Shown: positions 8,182-16,576 of the stretch, one piece after another | How the letters are laid out: each line of letters begins with the position of its first letter | Position numbering within the stretch: position 1 is the first letter of the stretch | Source: Mesorhizobium sp. SARCC-RB16n | GTDB lineage: Bacteria; Pseudomonadota; Alphaproteobacteria; Rhizobiales; Rhizobiaceae | NCBI RefSeq assembly: GCF_008520305.1 | Contig: NZ_ML703266.1 | Location: 235,542-299,541, forward strand | Length of the DNA stretch: 64,000 nt | Reading direction: 5' to 3' | Translations under genes and position numbers: made by a program | Notes under the pieces: generated by a model | Databases searched by the model: none | The model's input: the letters and a program-made list of their open reading frames with translations, nothing else | What the model was told of the DNA's origin: nothing

Positions 8182-10065
8182 ATGAAATTCCTCGGTACAA
8201 AAGCAACCGTGATGCCGCTTGTGGCGATTACGGCGACGCTGGCTTTCGGCATGCCTCAGGCAGGAGCCCAAGGGCTTTTCGACATGCTGTTCGGCGGCGG
8301 CGTCAGGCATGGGCCGAAGGGCGAGTTTCCACCTCCTCCGCCAAAGCACAGACCCAAAGCCTCGGCGGATGGCGGCGGCGGCGCGAAGATCAGCAGCCCG
8401 TCCTACTACACCTACAAGGCCGACAAGCTCGTGCGCGTCGACTTCTCGACGCTGTCCGCAGCGCCCCAGCCGGCGACGCCGCAGGACGCCGCGTTCGTTC
8501 CATCTGCCACGGGGGCTGCTTTCCACGATGCCATTGCCGGCCTCAGCGACTACGAACTCTATGCCGAGCCGGACATTGCCAAGACGCTGATCGCCTATTA
8601 CTCGGCCAACCCGGATTTCATCTGGGTAAGCGGAACCAGCCCCAACAACCGCGCGCAGGATGCCGTGCGAGTGCTTGGCGAGGCTGCAAGCTACGGCCTC
8701 ATGCCTGCCGACTACACCGTCGATGTGCCAGCCGCCAGTTCGGCCTCGACAGACGACGCAGCCAAGCTGAAGGAACTCGTCCGTTTCGAGATGGCGCTGT
8801 CGGCACGAGTCCTGCGCTACGCCCATGACGCCCAGAACGGCCGTGTCGAGCCCAATCGCATGACCGGCTACTACGATTTCCCGGCCAAGCCGCTCGACAT
8901 GGTGGGCGTGCTGAAAACACTGGCGCATACACAGGAAGTTCGCACCTATCTTGAATCGCGCCATCCGCAGAATGCAGAGTACCAGGCGCTGCGCGTCGAA
9001 CTGGAATCGCTGCAGGCGAGCGCCGAGAACGAGATCGTCGTCGATCCCAAGCTGCTGCTGAAGCCAGGCGAAACCAGCCCCGAACTGCCGAAGATCCTTG
9101 CGCTGATCGCGCGCAATCTCGATGACGAGATGGGCGGCAGCTATGGTGAAGTCCTGTCGCGGCTGGCAACCAGCGAAGTCTATGTTCCCGAACTGGTCCC
9201 GCTCATCAAGGCGGTGCAGCAGAAGGAGGGCATGAAGGGCGACGGCGTCATCGGACCGCGCACCGTCGCCACACTGGCCGGGACATCGAAAGCCGACAGG
9301 CTGCTCAAGGTCGAGGTGGCGCTGGAAGAATTGCGCTGGCTTCCGTCCGATCTCGGCAGTCCGCGTGTTTTCATCAACCAGCCTGCCTTCACCGCAAGCT
9401 ACATTGACGACGGCCAGGAAAAGCTGAAGACGCGCGCCGTCGTCGGCCGGGTCACCAACCAGACGGCCTTCTTCTACGACCAGATCAAGCAGGTCGATTT
9501 CCACCCCTACTGGGGGGTGCCGCAGTCGATCATCGTCAACGAAATGCTGCCGAGATTGCGCAGCGATCCCGGCTACCTCGACCGGGCCGGTTATGAAGTG
9601 ACGGACTCACGCGGCAAGCACATCCCTTCGTCGGCGGTGAATTGGGGCGCGTATGGCGCCAACATTCCCTACAATGTGCGCCAGCAGCCGAGCGAGGCCA
9701 ATGCGCTGGGCGAATTGAAGATCCTGTTCCCCAACAAGCACGCGATCTACATGCATGACACGCCGCAGAAATCATTCTTCAAGCAGGATATGCGCGCGCT
9801 AAGCCATGGCTGCGTGCGCCTGCAGGATCCGCGCGGCATGGCGGCGGCGGTGCTTGGCACCTCTGTCGATTATATCGCGGAGAAGCTGAAGCACGGACAC
9901 TCGACCGAGGATGTGACGCGCAAGATCCCGGTCTATGTCGCATATTTCACCGCCTGGCCCGACATGTCCGGCAAGGTCGAGTATTTCAGCGACGTCTACG
10001 ACCGCGACTCGCGGCTGAAGCAGGCCATGGACGCAACCGAGGCGGTGCGCTCACCTTCGAGCTAA
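8182..10065 (+). CDS. L,D-transpeptidase (YcbB/LdtD type), peptidoglycan cross-linking
   Basis: 627 residues with an N-terminal export signal ending near MPQAGAQG. Order of parts: Pro-rich linker (about 45-75), the scaffold domain of YcbB-like enzymes (DYELYAEPDIAKTLIAYYSANPDFIW...), a peptidoglycan-binding segment (KGDGVIGPRTVATLAG) and the YkuD catalytic domain ending in HDTPQKSFF then SHGCVRLQDP with catalytic Cys544. These enzymes make 3-3 cross-links between diaminopimelate residues, common in rhizobial walls. It acts in the periplasm. The start is ATG 8182 with GGAG-like bases upstream. Confidence 0.92.
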   Translation: MKFLGTKATVMPLVAITATLAFGMPQAGAQGLFDMLFGGGVRHGPKGEFPPPPPKHRPKASADGGGGAKISSPSYYTYKADKLVRVDFSTLSAAPQPATPQDAAFVPSATGAAFHDAIAGLSDYELYAEPDIAKTLIAYYSANPDFIWVSGTSPNNRAQDAVRVLGEAASYGLMPADYTVDVPAASSASTDDAAKLKELVRFEMALSARVLRYAHDAQNGRVEPNRMTGYYDFPAKPLDMVGVLKTLAHTQEVRTYLESRHPQNAEYQALRVELESLQASAENEIVVDPKLLLKPGETSPELPKILALIARNLDDEMGGSYGEVLSRLATSEVYVPELVPLIKAVQQKEGMKGDGVIGPRTVATLAGTSKADRLLKVEVALEELRWLPSDLGSPRVFINQPAFTASYIDDGQEKLKTRAVVGRVTNQTAFFYDQIKQVDFHPYWGVPQSIIVNEMLPRLRSDPGYLDRAGYEVTDSRGKHIPSSAVNWGAYGANIPYNVRQQPSEANALGELKILFPNKHAIYMHDTPQKSFFKQDMRALSHGCVRLQDPRGMAAAVLGTSVDYIAEKLKHGHSTEDVTRKIPVYVAYFTAWPDMSGKVEYFSDVYDRDSRLKQAMDATEAVRSPSS

Positions 10066-10068
10066 TCG

Positions 10069-10254
10069 CTAACTCTCCGACAGCGGGCGCCGGAAACCGG
10101 CGTCGCGCCCGGCGATCAGCCAATAGACCAGCCCGGCCACCAGACAGGCGGCGGCGATGATGCCGATGTCTGCCCAGCGCTATCTTCCAACGTACCTTGT
10201 CGCTCGATCAAGGCGAAGCGTCCAGCGGCGGCGGCCGCCAAAGAACATGTGCAT
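10069..10254 (-). pseudogene. Small membrane-protein reading frame broken by an in-frame TAG
   Basis: Starting nine bases after the PepSY gene stop on the same strand, ATG 10254 opens MHMFFGGRRRWTLRLD, reaches TAG at 10182-10180, and the same frame continues RWADIGIIAAACLVAG and VYWLIAGRDAGFRRP to a TAG at 10071-10069. The second half contains one convincing transmembrane helix with a basic tail. The continuity of frame around a single stop suggests a decayed gene of about 61 codons. I do not recognise the family. The second part alone might instead be the leftover C-terminus of a larger membrane protein. Confidence 0.35.
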
Positions 10255-10263
10255 CCCGCGTCC

Positions 10264-10524
10264 CTATTTGGGTTCGGCCGTTACCGGGTCGTAGGTGATT
10301 TCGACCTTTGCCTTGTCTGAAGTGTAGTAGGTGACGGTGTAGGCACCGCTGTCCCAATCGACTTCCTTCACATAGCGAAATCCGTCACGCTGCTCGACCT
10401 TGGCAAGGATCTCAGACAATTTCTTGGCGTTGGGCGGCGGCAATAACGGCTTGTCATCGGCGGCAAAGGCCGAACCGACACCACAAAGCAGCGCCATTCC
10501 GGTCACGAGAACCAATCTGCACAT
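10264..10524 (-). CDS. Small periplasmic PepSY-domain protein
   Basis: 86 residues from ATG 10524, the natural start because a signal peptide begins there (MCRLVLVTGMALLCGVGSAF, cleaved before ADDKP). The mature protein is a single PepSY domain: KKLSEILAKVEQRDGFRYVK, then the edge strand WDSGAYTVTYYTSDKAKVEI. PepSY domains are thought to inhibit proteases or bind in the periplasm; free-standing rhizobial versions have no assigned role. The open frame extends upstream to 10677 but that part lacks protein-like character. Confidence 0.8.
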   Translation of the reverse strand: MCRLVLVTGMALLCGVGSAFAADDKPLLPPPNAKKLSEILAKVEQRDGFRYVKEVDWDSGAYTVTYYTSDKAKVEITYDPVTAEPK

Positions 10525-10883
10525 GATTTCCCTCACATTTGAACGGGAAGAAACGCCCGATAGCAGCCGTTTGTTCCGTTGGAAGCAGATTGCCCGCAGC
10601 TTTCCGTAGATGAAGCTCAAAGTCTTTGCCGCCGCCACCCCCCGTACTGCCGGCAATGAGGAGGTGGCGCATTCCACGGAGAGCGATGATCAATAGTAGA
10701 AATTATGTCGCCCTCTACCCCAGCAATGCCGCTATGAGGGGCAATAACGAATCCGTCTATTTCTGAGGAGGACGAACCTCTGCCTCCTCCGCCCGGACTT
10801 CGCCCGCCGGTGACGAGCGCCCTTCGGGGTCGTCATAGAGGTTGTTTACTGCTTCGTTTATGTCGTAAAATCAGGAAGGAAAA
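10525..10883. other. Intergenic stretch between PepSY gene and tRNA-Val
   Basis: No gene is supported in these 359 bases. Two small inverted repeats are visible: AGGAGG/CCTCCT around 10766-10790, and a hairpin TGACGA...TCGTCA with an inner CCCTTCGGG at about 10811-10835. The second lies downstream of the minus-strand tRNA-Val and could act in its termination or processing, but no clear T-tract follows. Confidence 0.4.
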
Positions 10884-10958
10884 TGGTGGGCGATGCAGGG
10901 ATTGAACCTGCGACCCCACCCGTGTGAAGGGTGTGCTCTCCCGCTGAGCTAATCGCCC
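10884..10958 (-). tRNA. tRNA-Val (anticodon CAC)
   Basis: Minus strand. Acceptor arms GGGCGAT and ATCGCCC pair perfectly, the D-arm reads TAGCTCAGCGGGAGAGC, and the anticodon stem CACCC/GGGTG holds the loop TTCACAC (anticodon CAC, reading GTG). The T-arm is GCAGGTTCAATCCCTGC. The 3' CCA is encoded. 75 bases. No duplication of this tRNA and no integrase gene is seen beside it. Confidence 0.95.
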
Positions 10959-11097
10959 GCTCGTTGCCCGAAGGCCAAGCGAGCCGCGATATAAGGGAGG
11001 CCGGACCGTTAAGTCAAGGCAGTGTCTGGTGTTCTCACACAGATCGGATTTGCTGTCCCGCCGGAGCCCGTTCGGGAGACATTTTCACTGCCGGCGC

Positions 11098-11781
11098 TCA
11101 GTGGGCGGCGGCGCCGATCAGCCCTTGCGCCAGATCGAGCGTCAATGCATCGAAATGCGATATTACCGCCGAGGGCTCGAACTCGCGCACATGACGGTCG
11201 GTGTAGCCGAAATCGACGGCGACGACAGGAATGCCGGCGGCCTTGGCGGTGTCGATATCGGTTTGCGAATCGCCGATCATCAAGGCGCGGTGCGGATCGC
11301 CACCGGCCAGTTTGATGGTTTCGATCAGGTGACGCGGATCGGGTTTGCGGAACGCGAACGTATCCTGTCCGGCAATTGCCGCGAAATGCCTGGTCAGGCC
11401 GAGCGCCTCGATCAACGCCAGCGAATTGGCTTCGTATTTGTTGGTGCAAATGGCCAGCAGATAGCCGGCCTTCTCAAAGCGGGCTATAGCCTCGATCACG
11501 CCGGGGTAGGGACGGGATTTGCCCGGAATATTGTCGGTGTAGTGATCGAGGAACAGTTTCAGTAGCCGGTCGTGCTCCTCAACCTTGAGGGATCGTTGCT
11601 GCGCGGCATGCGCCCGTTCGATCATCACCCGGCCGCCATGGCCGACGAAGCGTTTGAAGCCGGCCTCGTCGACGGCCGCCAGTTCGCTGGCCGCCAGGCT
11701 ATGGTTGAGGCTGTCGAGCAGGTCCGGCGCCGTGTCAATCAGCGTTCCATCGAGGTCGAACACGATGATCGGGCGACTCAT
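11098..11781 (-). CDS. gph: Phosphoglycolate phosphatase (HAD superfamily)
   Basis: 227 residues. HAD motif I is FDLDGTLIDT (nucleophile D9, D11). The small cap domain follows (DSLNHSLAASEL...), motif II is in LAICTNKYE, motif III lysine is in FRKPDPRHL, and motif IV is MIGDSQTDIDTA. Gph dephosphorylates 2-phosphoglycolate formed during DNA-end repair or oxygenase activity. The subgroup annotation rests on cap type and length; another HAD substrate cannot be excluded. Confidence 0.88.
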   Translation of the reverse strand: MSRPIIVFDLDGTLIDTAPDLLDSLNHSLAASELAAVDEAGFKRFVGHGGRVMIERAHAAQQRSLKVEEHDRLLKLFLDHYTDNIPGKSRPYPGVIEAIARFEKAGYLLAICTNKYEANSLALIEALGLTRHFAAIAGQDTFAFRKPDPRHLIETIKLAGGDPHRALMIGDSQTDIDTAKAAGIPVVAVDFGYTDRHVREFEPSAVISHFDALTLDLAQGLIGAAAH

Positions 11782-11910
11782 GATCCATCCTAAGCAGGTT
11801 TGTGCATCGGCAGGCGATAGCGGCTGCGACGCGTTAAGGCAAGCAGACTGGTGGCGCAGCCGCCAAGGGCTTTGACCCGGCCTGCAAAAATGCTAGGAGC
11901 CCGAAATGCT

Positions 11911-12010
11911 AAAGCGCGTCGCGTCGAAACGGACCTATGCGACGCGCTTTGGATCTTTGTTTCATGCATGTCGTTTTCCCAAGACCCAGGTCACTTTTGG
12001 GCGACAAGCA
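11911..12010. repeat. RIME-like rhizobial intergenic repeat (two palindromes)
   Basis: Two palindromes side by side. The first has perfect 12-base arms AAAGCGCGTCGC (11911-11922) and GCGACGCGCTTT (11939-11950). The second runs from about 11966 to 12009, with arms TGTCGTTTTCCCAA and TTTTGGGCGACA. This two-palindrome, roughly 100-base organisation matches the Rhizobium-specific intergenic mosaic element (RIME) described in rhizobia. It sits between divergent gph and rpiA, immediately upstream of rpiA. A second-palindrome-only copy is at 47503-47546. Confidence 0.75.
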
Positions 12011-12035
12011 TTCGGTTTCGGGGCAGCAAAGCAGC

Positions 12036-12767
12036 ATGGATGCGAGGCAATTGAAGGTCGAGGCCGCGCGGGCGGCCCTTGCCCATGTCAGCGACGGCAT
12101 GCGGCTTGGCATCGGCACCGGCACCACTGCCGAGGAGTTCGTGCGGCTGCTCGCTGATAAAGTTGCCTCCGGCATGACCATAACAGGCGTGCCAACCTCG
12201 GAACGCACTGCTGCGCTGTGCCGCGAACTCGGCGTACCGCTGTCGACGCTGGAGGAAACACCCGAGCTCGATCTCACCGTTGACGGCGCCGACGAGGTCG
12301 ACCCGGAACTGACATTGATCAAGGGCGGCGGCGGTGCGCTGCTGCGTGAGAAGATCGTGGCCGCTGCCTCGCAGCGCATGATCGTCATCGCCGACAGTTC
12401 GAAGATGGTCGAGACGCTCGGCCGGTTTCCTCTTCCCATCGAAGTCAACCAGTTCGGCCTGCGCGCGACCGAGATCGCAGTGGCCGTGGCGGCTGGAAAT
12501 CTCGGCCTTTCCGGTCCGGTGACATTGAGGATGACGGGAGGCCAGCCTTTTGTTACAGACGGCGGCCATTTTATCCTCGATGCATCTTTTGGCCGCATTC
12601 CGGATACAAGAGCGCTTTCGAATGCTCTCCACGCCATTCCGGGCGTGGTCGAGCATGGTCTTTTCATCGGGCTGGCGTCAGCGGCCATCATCGCCGGCGG
12701 CGACGGTATCCAAACCGTCCATGCCGCCCGAAAACCAGGGAGTTCTACCGATCATGATGTTGCATAA
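12036..12767 (+). CDS. rpiA: Ribose-5-phosphate isomerase A
   Basis: 243 residues from ATG 12036 ([18 protein letters not shown]). The frame is open from 11937, but that part is the RIME repeat. Family motifs: [11 protein letters not shown] (phosphate loop), [12 protein letters not shown] (catalytic acid region) and [14 protein letters not shown]. RpiA interconverts ribose-5-phosphate and ribulose-5-phosphate in the pentose phosphate pathway. Its last 14 bases overlap the start of the DUF2059 gene, implying co-transcription. Confidence 0.96.
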   Translation: MDARQLKVEAARAALAHVSDGMRLGIGTGTTAEEFVRLLADKVASGMTITGVPTSERTAALCRELGVPLSTLEETPELDLTVDGADEVDPELTLIKGGGGALLREKIVAAASQRMIVIADSSKMVETLGRFPLPIEVNQFGLRATEIAVAVAAGNLGLSGPVTLRMTGGQPFVTDGGHFILDASFGRIPDTRALSNALHAIPGVVEHGLFIGLASAAIIAGGDGIQTVHAARKPGSSTDHDVA

Positions 12768-13374
12768 CCGGGTTCGCAGCCTTTGCGCCGTTCTGGCGGC
12801 TTCGGCCGTCTTTGCCTTCTCCTCGCCGGCGTTTTCGCAGGATGTCACGGAATCGCACCTGAAGGCGGCCCGGGCAGCGGTCGAGGCAATTCATGCGACC
12901 GACCCGTTCGACAACATCCTGCCGCAGGCGGCGGCGGCGCTCGAATCGCAGCTCATCCAGAAGAATCCTGACATGCAGGAGCTGATCGGCAAGACGATCA
13001 GCGAGAAGGCGCTGGCGCTTGCCTCGCGCCGCGCGGACCTCGAGAAGGAAGCGGCTCTTGCCTACGCGAAGGTGTTTTCCGAAAAGGAACTCTCCGACAT
13101 CGCGGCCTTCTACAACTCGGAGTCAGGCAAGAAGCTGCTCGACAGCGGCCCGACCGTGACGCGCGACCTCGTCAAGGCCGCCGACATCTGGCAGAACGGC
13201 GTAGCTCGCGATCTTGCCCAGCAGGTCGGCGAAACGCTGGCGGCGGCGGCAAAAGCGAAGGCGCCGCCCGCGCCCGCGCCCGCCGATAGCGCCGCTCCGG
13301 CCGACAATGCGGCCCCGGCGGATAGCGCCGCACCCGCGGACGGTTCGGCTCCTGCCGACGGCACGCAGAACTGA
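12754..13374 (+). CDS. Exported DUF2059-domain protein
   Basis: 206 residues, start ATG 12754 inside the 3' end of rpiA, with AGGGAG about 12 bases upstream. Signal peptide to about residue 29 (AFSQ). DUF2059 core: [20 protein letters not shown] followed by [20 protein letters not shown], a helical domain typical of this family. The C-terminal 45 residues are an Ala/Pro/Asp-rich tail with repeated APADS/APADN units, probably an unstructured periplasmic linker. Function unknown. The rpiA-DUF2059 order recurs in Rhizobiales from memory. Confidence 0.85.
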   Translation: MMLHNRVRSLCAVLAASAVFAFSSPAFSQDVTESHLKAARAAVEAIHATDPFDNILPQAAAALESQLIQKNPDMQELIGKTISEKALALASRRADLEKEAALAYAKVFSEKELSDIAAFYNSESGKKLLDSGPTVTRDLVKAADIWQNGVARDLAQQVGETLAAAAKAKAPPAPAPADSAAPADNAAPADSAAPADGSAPADGTQN

Positions 13375-13410
13375 TCCTGCATTTCAAAGGCGGCCTTTGC
13401 AGCCATCTGT

Positions 13411-13439
13411 AAAGCCCGGCTTGTCCGGGCTTTTCTTTT
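13411..13439 (+). terminator. Rho-independent terminator after the rpiA/DUF2059 genes
   Basis: Inverted repeat AAAGCCCGG (13411-13419) / CCGGGCTTT (13425-13433) with a short loop, followed by a T-rich run TTCTTTT. It lies 37 bases after the DUF2059 stop. Confidence 0.88.
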
Positions 13440-13492
13440 GATGGTTTGCGGCCTACCTGTCATTCACATTTTGGCGTTCAAGGAGCCGCTTC

Positions 13493-14884
13493 ATGGCCGG
13501 TTATGACTACGACCTCTTCGTCATCGGCGGCGGCTCCGGCGGGGTGAGGGCGGCGCGGGTCGCGGCAGCGCTTGGCAAGCGCGTCGGCATCGCCGAAGAA
13601 TACCGCTTCGGTGGCACCTGCGTCATCAGAGGCTGCGTGCCGAAGAAGCTCTATGTCTACGCCTCGCAATTTCCCGAGCATTTTGCCGACGCTGCCGGTT
13701 ATGGCTGGACGGTGCCGGAAGCCAGTTTCGACTGGCAGACGCTGGTCGCCAACAAGGACCGCGAGATCAGCCGTCTGGAAGCGATCTACAAGAAGAATGT
13801 CGAGGGCTCGGGCGGCGAGACCTTTCATTCGCGGGCGATGATCGTCGACCCGCACGTGATCCATCTCCTGGGCGAGGACCGCACCGTCACCGCCGATCAG
13901 ATCCTGATCGCCACCGGCGGCCGTCCGGCGGCGCATCCGGCACTGCCCGGCCACGAATACTGCATCTTTTCCAACGAGGCTTTCGACCTCCAGGAACTGC
14001 CGAAGGCGATCATGATCGAGGGCGGCGGCTATATCGCGGTCGAGTTCGCCAACATCTTCCACGGGCTCGGCGTCGACACCACGCTCGTGTATCGCGGCAA
14101 GGAAATCCTTGGCCGTTTCGACATGGATCTGCGGCGCACGCTGCATGAGACTATGGAAAAGAAGGGGATAAAAATCCTTTGCCATTCCGTCTCCGAATCG
14201 GTCAGCAAGCGGCCGGACGGGCGGCTCGACGCGCAGCTCATCAGCGGTCAGGTGCTGACGGTCGACCAGGTGATGCTGGCCATCGGCCGCATCCCCAACA
14301 CCGAGAATATGGGCCTGGAAGGCGTAGGCATCGAGATGACCGCCGCGACCGGTGCAATCAAGGTCGATGACTATTCCCGCACCAACATCGACAATATCTG
14401 GGCGATCGGCGATGTCACCAACCGCGTGCAGCTGACGCCAGTGGCCATTCACGAAGCCATGTGTTTCGTCGAAACGGCGTTCAAGAGCAATCCGACCGCG
14501 CCCGACCACGATACGATCGCGACCGCCGTGTTCTCGCAGCCGGAAATCGGCACGGTCGGCCTGTCGGAGGACGACGCCATCAAGCGCTTCGCCGATATCG
14601 AAATCTACCGCGCCAGTTTCCGGCCGATGCGGCATACGCTGTCGGGCCGTGACGAAAAGATGCTGATAAAATTGGTCGTCGATGGTTCTTCGCGCAAGGT
14701 CCTCGGCGCCCACATACTGGGGCCGGATGCCGGCGAAATGGCACAGCTGCTCGGCATCCCCTTGAAGGCGGGGCTGACCAAGGATGATTTCGACCGCACC
14801 ATGGCCGTGCACCCGACCGCGGCCGAGGAGCTCGTCACCATGTACAAGCCGACCTATCGGGTGAAGGACGGCGAGCGCATCTGA
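13493..14884 (+). CDS. gor: Glutathione-disulfide reductase
   Basis: 463 residues, class I pyridine nucleotide-disulfide oxidoreductase. FAD-binding GGGSGGVRAA at about 12-21, redox-active disulfide GGTCVIRGCVPKK (C43, C48), NAD(P)-binding region GGGYIAVEFANIF, second FAD segment IWAIGDVTNR, and the C-terminal dimer-interface histidine motif HPTAAEELVTM. The arrangement CVIRGCVPKK is typical of glutathione reductase rather than lipoamide dehydrogenase. It keeps glutathione reduced with NADPH. Single gene behind a terminator, so it probably has its own promoter. Confidence 0.95.
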   Translation: MAGYDYDLFVIGGGSGGVRAARVAAALGKRVGIAEEYRFGGTCVIRGCVPKKLYVYASQFPEHFADAAGYGWTVPEASFDWQTLVANKDREISRLEAIYKKNVEGSGGETFHSRAMIVDPHVIHLLGEDRTVTADQILIATGGRPAAHPALPGHEYCIFSNEAFDLQELPKAIMIEGGGYIAVEFANIFHGLGVDTTLVYRGKEILGRFDMDLRRTLHETMEKKGIKILCHSVSESVSKRPDGRLDAQLISGQVLTVDQVMLAIGRIPNTENMGLEGVGIEMTAATGAIKVDDYSRTNIDNIWAIGDVTNRVQLTPVAIHEAMCFVETAFKSNPTAPDHDTIATAVFSQPEIGTVGLSEDDAIKRFADIEIYRASFRPMRHTLSGRDEKMLIKLVVDGSSRKVLGAHILGPDAGEMAQLLGIPLKAGLTKDDFDRTMAVHPTAAEELVTMYKPTYRVKDGERI

Positions 14885-14940
14885 CGCCTCGCCTGTCGAC
14901 GCGCCGCCGCCAGCCTTGGCCGTCGGCGGCAGTCAAACCG

Positions 14941-16305
14941 CTACAGCAACGTGCCGCGCAGGATGACCAGCGCCACCGAGAAATAGATCACCAGTCCGGT
15001 GACATCGACCAGCGTCGCGACAAACGGCGCCGATGCGCTGGCCGGGTCGAACCCGATCCGTTTCAGGGCGAAAGGCAGCATCGACCCCGACAGCGAGCCG
15101 AAGGTGACGATGCCGACCAGTGCCGCACCAACCGTTGCGGCAATAAGCGGCCAGTGCGGGCCATAGTCGTAGAAGCCCATATACTGCCAGAGCGCGATGC
15201 GGCAGACGCCGACCACGCCCAGCATGGCGCCGAGCACGAGACCGGTAGGCAATTCGCGCAACGCCACCCGCCACCAGTCACGAAGGCCGATCTCGCGCAG
15301 CGCTAACGCGCGGATGACAAGCGAGGTCGCCTGCGATCCGGAATTGCCGCCGGAGCTCATGATCAGCGGGATGAACAGCGTCAGCACGATCGCTTTCTCC
15401 AGTTCGCCCTCGTAGCTTTGCATCGCATTGGCCGTCAGCATCTCGCTGATGAACAGCGCGCAGAGCCAGCCGCCACGCTTCTTGATCATGGCGAGGAAGC
15501 TCATCTTCATATAGGGCTCGTCGAGGGCCTCCATGCCGCCGAACCGATGCACGTCCTCCGTGGTCTCCTCGATCATCGTGTCGATGATGTCGTCGATGGT
15601 GACGATGCCTAAGATCTTGCCGTGGTCGACGACCGGGACGGCGAGCAGATCGTATTTGGAGATCGTCTGCGCCAGGGTTTCGCGATCGGTCAGCGGGGTG
15701 ACCGTCACCGGCACGCGGTCGGGCGCAACCGACAGGATCGAGTCGTCCAGCTCGCCGGTGATGAGGCGACGCAAGCCCGTCGACCGCACCAACAGATGTG
15801 TTTGCGGATCGACGATGTAGATTGCATAGACGGTCTCGCGCGTCCGCTCGACCTTGCGGATGTAATCGAGCGTGCGCCCGACGGTCCAGTCGGAGGGAAC
15901 GCTGACGAACTCCGTCGTCATGATCGACGCGGCGCTGCCTTCGGGATAGCCCAGAATGGAAAGCAGGGTCGCGCGCAGCGGCGGGGCCAGTGCGCCGAGC
16001 AGCTCGGAGCGTGCCGGCTCATCGAGCTCGCGCAGGATGTCGGCCGCGCGGTCGACGGACATGGCGGTGAGCAGCTTGCCCGCCTTGGGACGGGGCAGGG
16101 CCTCCGCCAGTTCGGGCGCGCCCTCGAGCTCGGGCTGATCGAAAATCTCGACCAGCCGTTCGAAGGGTACGGCGCAAAGCAGCTCCGTAGCGGTTTCGCG
16201 CGATTCACGATTGAGCGCCTCGACAACGTCGGCGACGTGGTCATTGGCAAGGATGCGGGCGATGGCGACGGCCTCGTCGTCCGCTACGGGAAAAAAATCG
16301 TTCAT
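14941..16305 (-). CDS. mgtE: Magnesium transporter MgtE
   Basis: 454 residues. Order: cytosolic MgtE N-domain of superhelical repeats (about 1-130, with LLGALAPPLRATLLSILGYP), two CBS domains (about 135-260; ILGIVTIDDIIDTM), then five transmembrane helices with the signature SSGGNSGSQATSLVIRALA that lines the pore. MgtE is a Mg2+-gated Mg2+ channel; the N and CBS domains sense cytosolic Mg2+. Start ATG 16305 has AAGGAG at good distance. An inverted repeat GCCGTCC/GGACGGC lies just upstream in the leader. Confidence 0.94.
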   Translation of the reverse strand: MNDFFPVADDEAVAIARILANDHVADVVEALNRESRETATELLCAVPFERLVEIFDQPELEGAPELAEALPRPKAGKLLTAMSVDRAADILRELDEPARSELLGALAPPLRATLLSILGYPEGSAASIMTTEFVSVPSDWTVGRTLDYIRKVERTRETVYAIYIVDPQTHLLVRSTGLRRLITGELDDSILSVAPDRVPVTVTPLTDRETLAQTISKYDLLAVPVVDHGKILGIVTIDDIIDTMIEETTEDVHRFGGMEALDEPYMKMSFLAMIKKRGGWLCALFISEMLTANAMQSYEGELEKAIVLTLFIPLIMSSGGNSGSQATSLVIRALALREIGLRDWWRVALRELPTGLVLGAMLGVVGVCRIALWQYMGFYDYGPHWPLIAATVGAALVGIVTFGSLSGSMLPFALKRIGFDPASASAPFVATLVDVTGLVIYFSVALVILRGTLL

Positions 16306-16576
16306 GGTTCACTCCTTGCCGTCCGGCAGGACATGAACCATTCAGGTCACGTCTAGGCGGACGGCGGTTGCGTTCGACTGTGACTGTCGCCAGGCATGGC
16401 GCGGTGACCTTTCTGCTTGCGGGTTCGCTTTTGACTGTCTGCAAGCCGGCGCAACATAGGAGCGCGCCTTGCCGAGTCAATCGCAGAGAGAGAGGAAAAC
16501 GGTGGCGAACGGCCCTGATCGCGAGACTGTGATCACCGTCCACCGCTCAACGCGGCAAGTCCCGGTGACGTCATCG
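16306..16576. other. mgtE leader with inverted repeat; no gene
   Basis: 271 bases. GGACGGC (16359-16365) pairs with GCCGTCC (16318-16324). On the mgtE transcript this stem lies just before the AAGGAG ribosome site. The rest shows nothing clear. Confidence 0.35.

Noticed and set aside
8137-9504. 455-codon open frame on the minus strand
   Set aside because: Antisense to the L,D-transpeptidase gene; composition is that of a codon-bias shadow (His, Arg, Gly rich) with no domain.
10884-10958. Second integration hotspot at tRNA-Val
   Set aside because: No duplicated tRNA segment and no integrase remains next to it.
13270-13370. Tandem repeat element in the DUF2059 gene
   Set aside because: The APADS/APADN units are in-frame codon repeats of a low-complexity protein tail, not a mobile or intergenic repeat.
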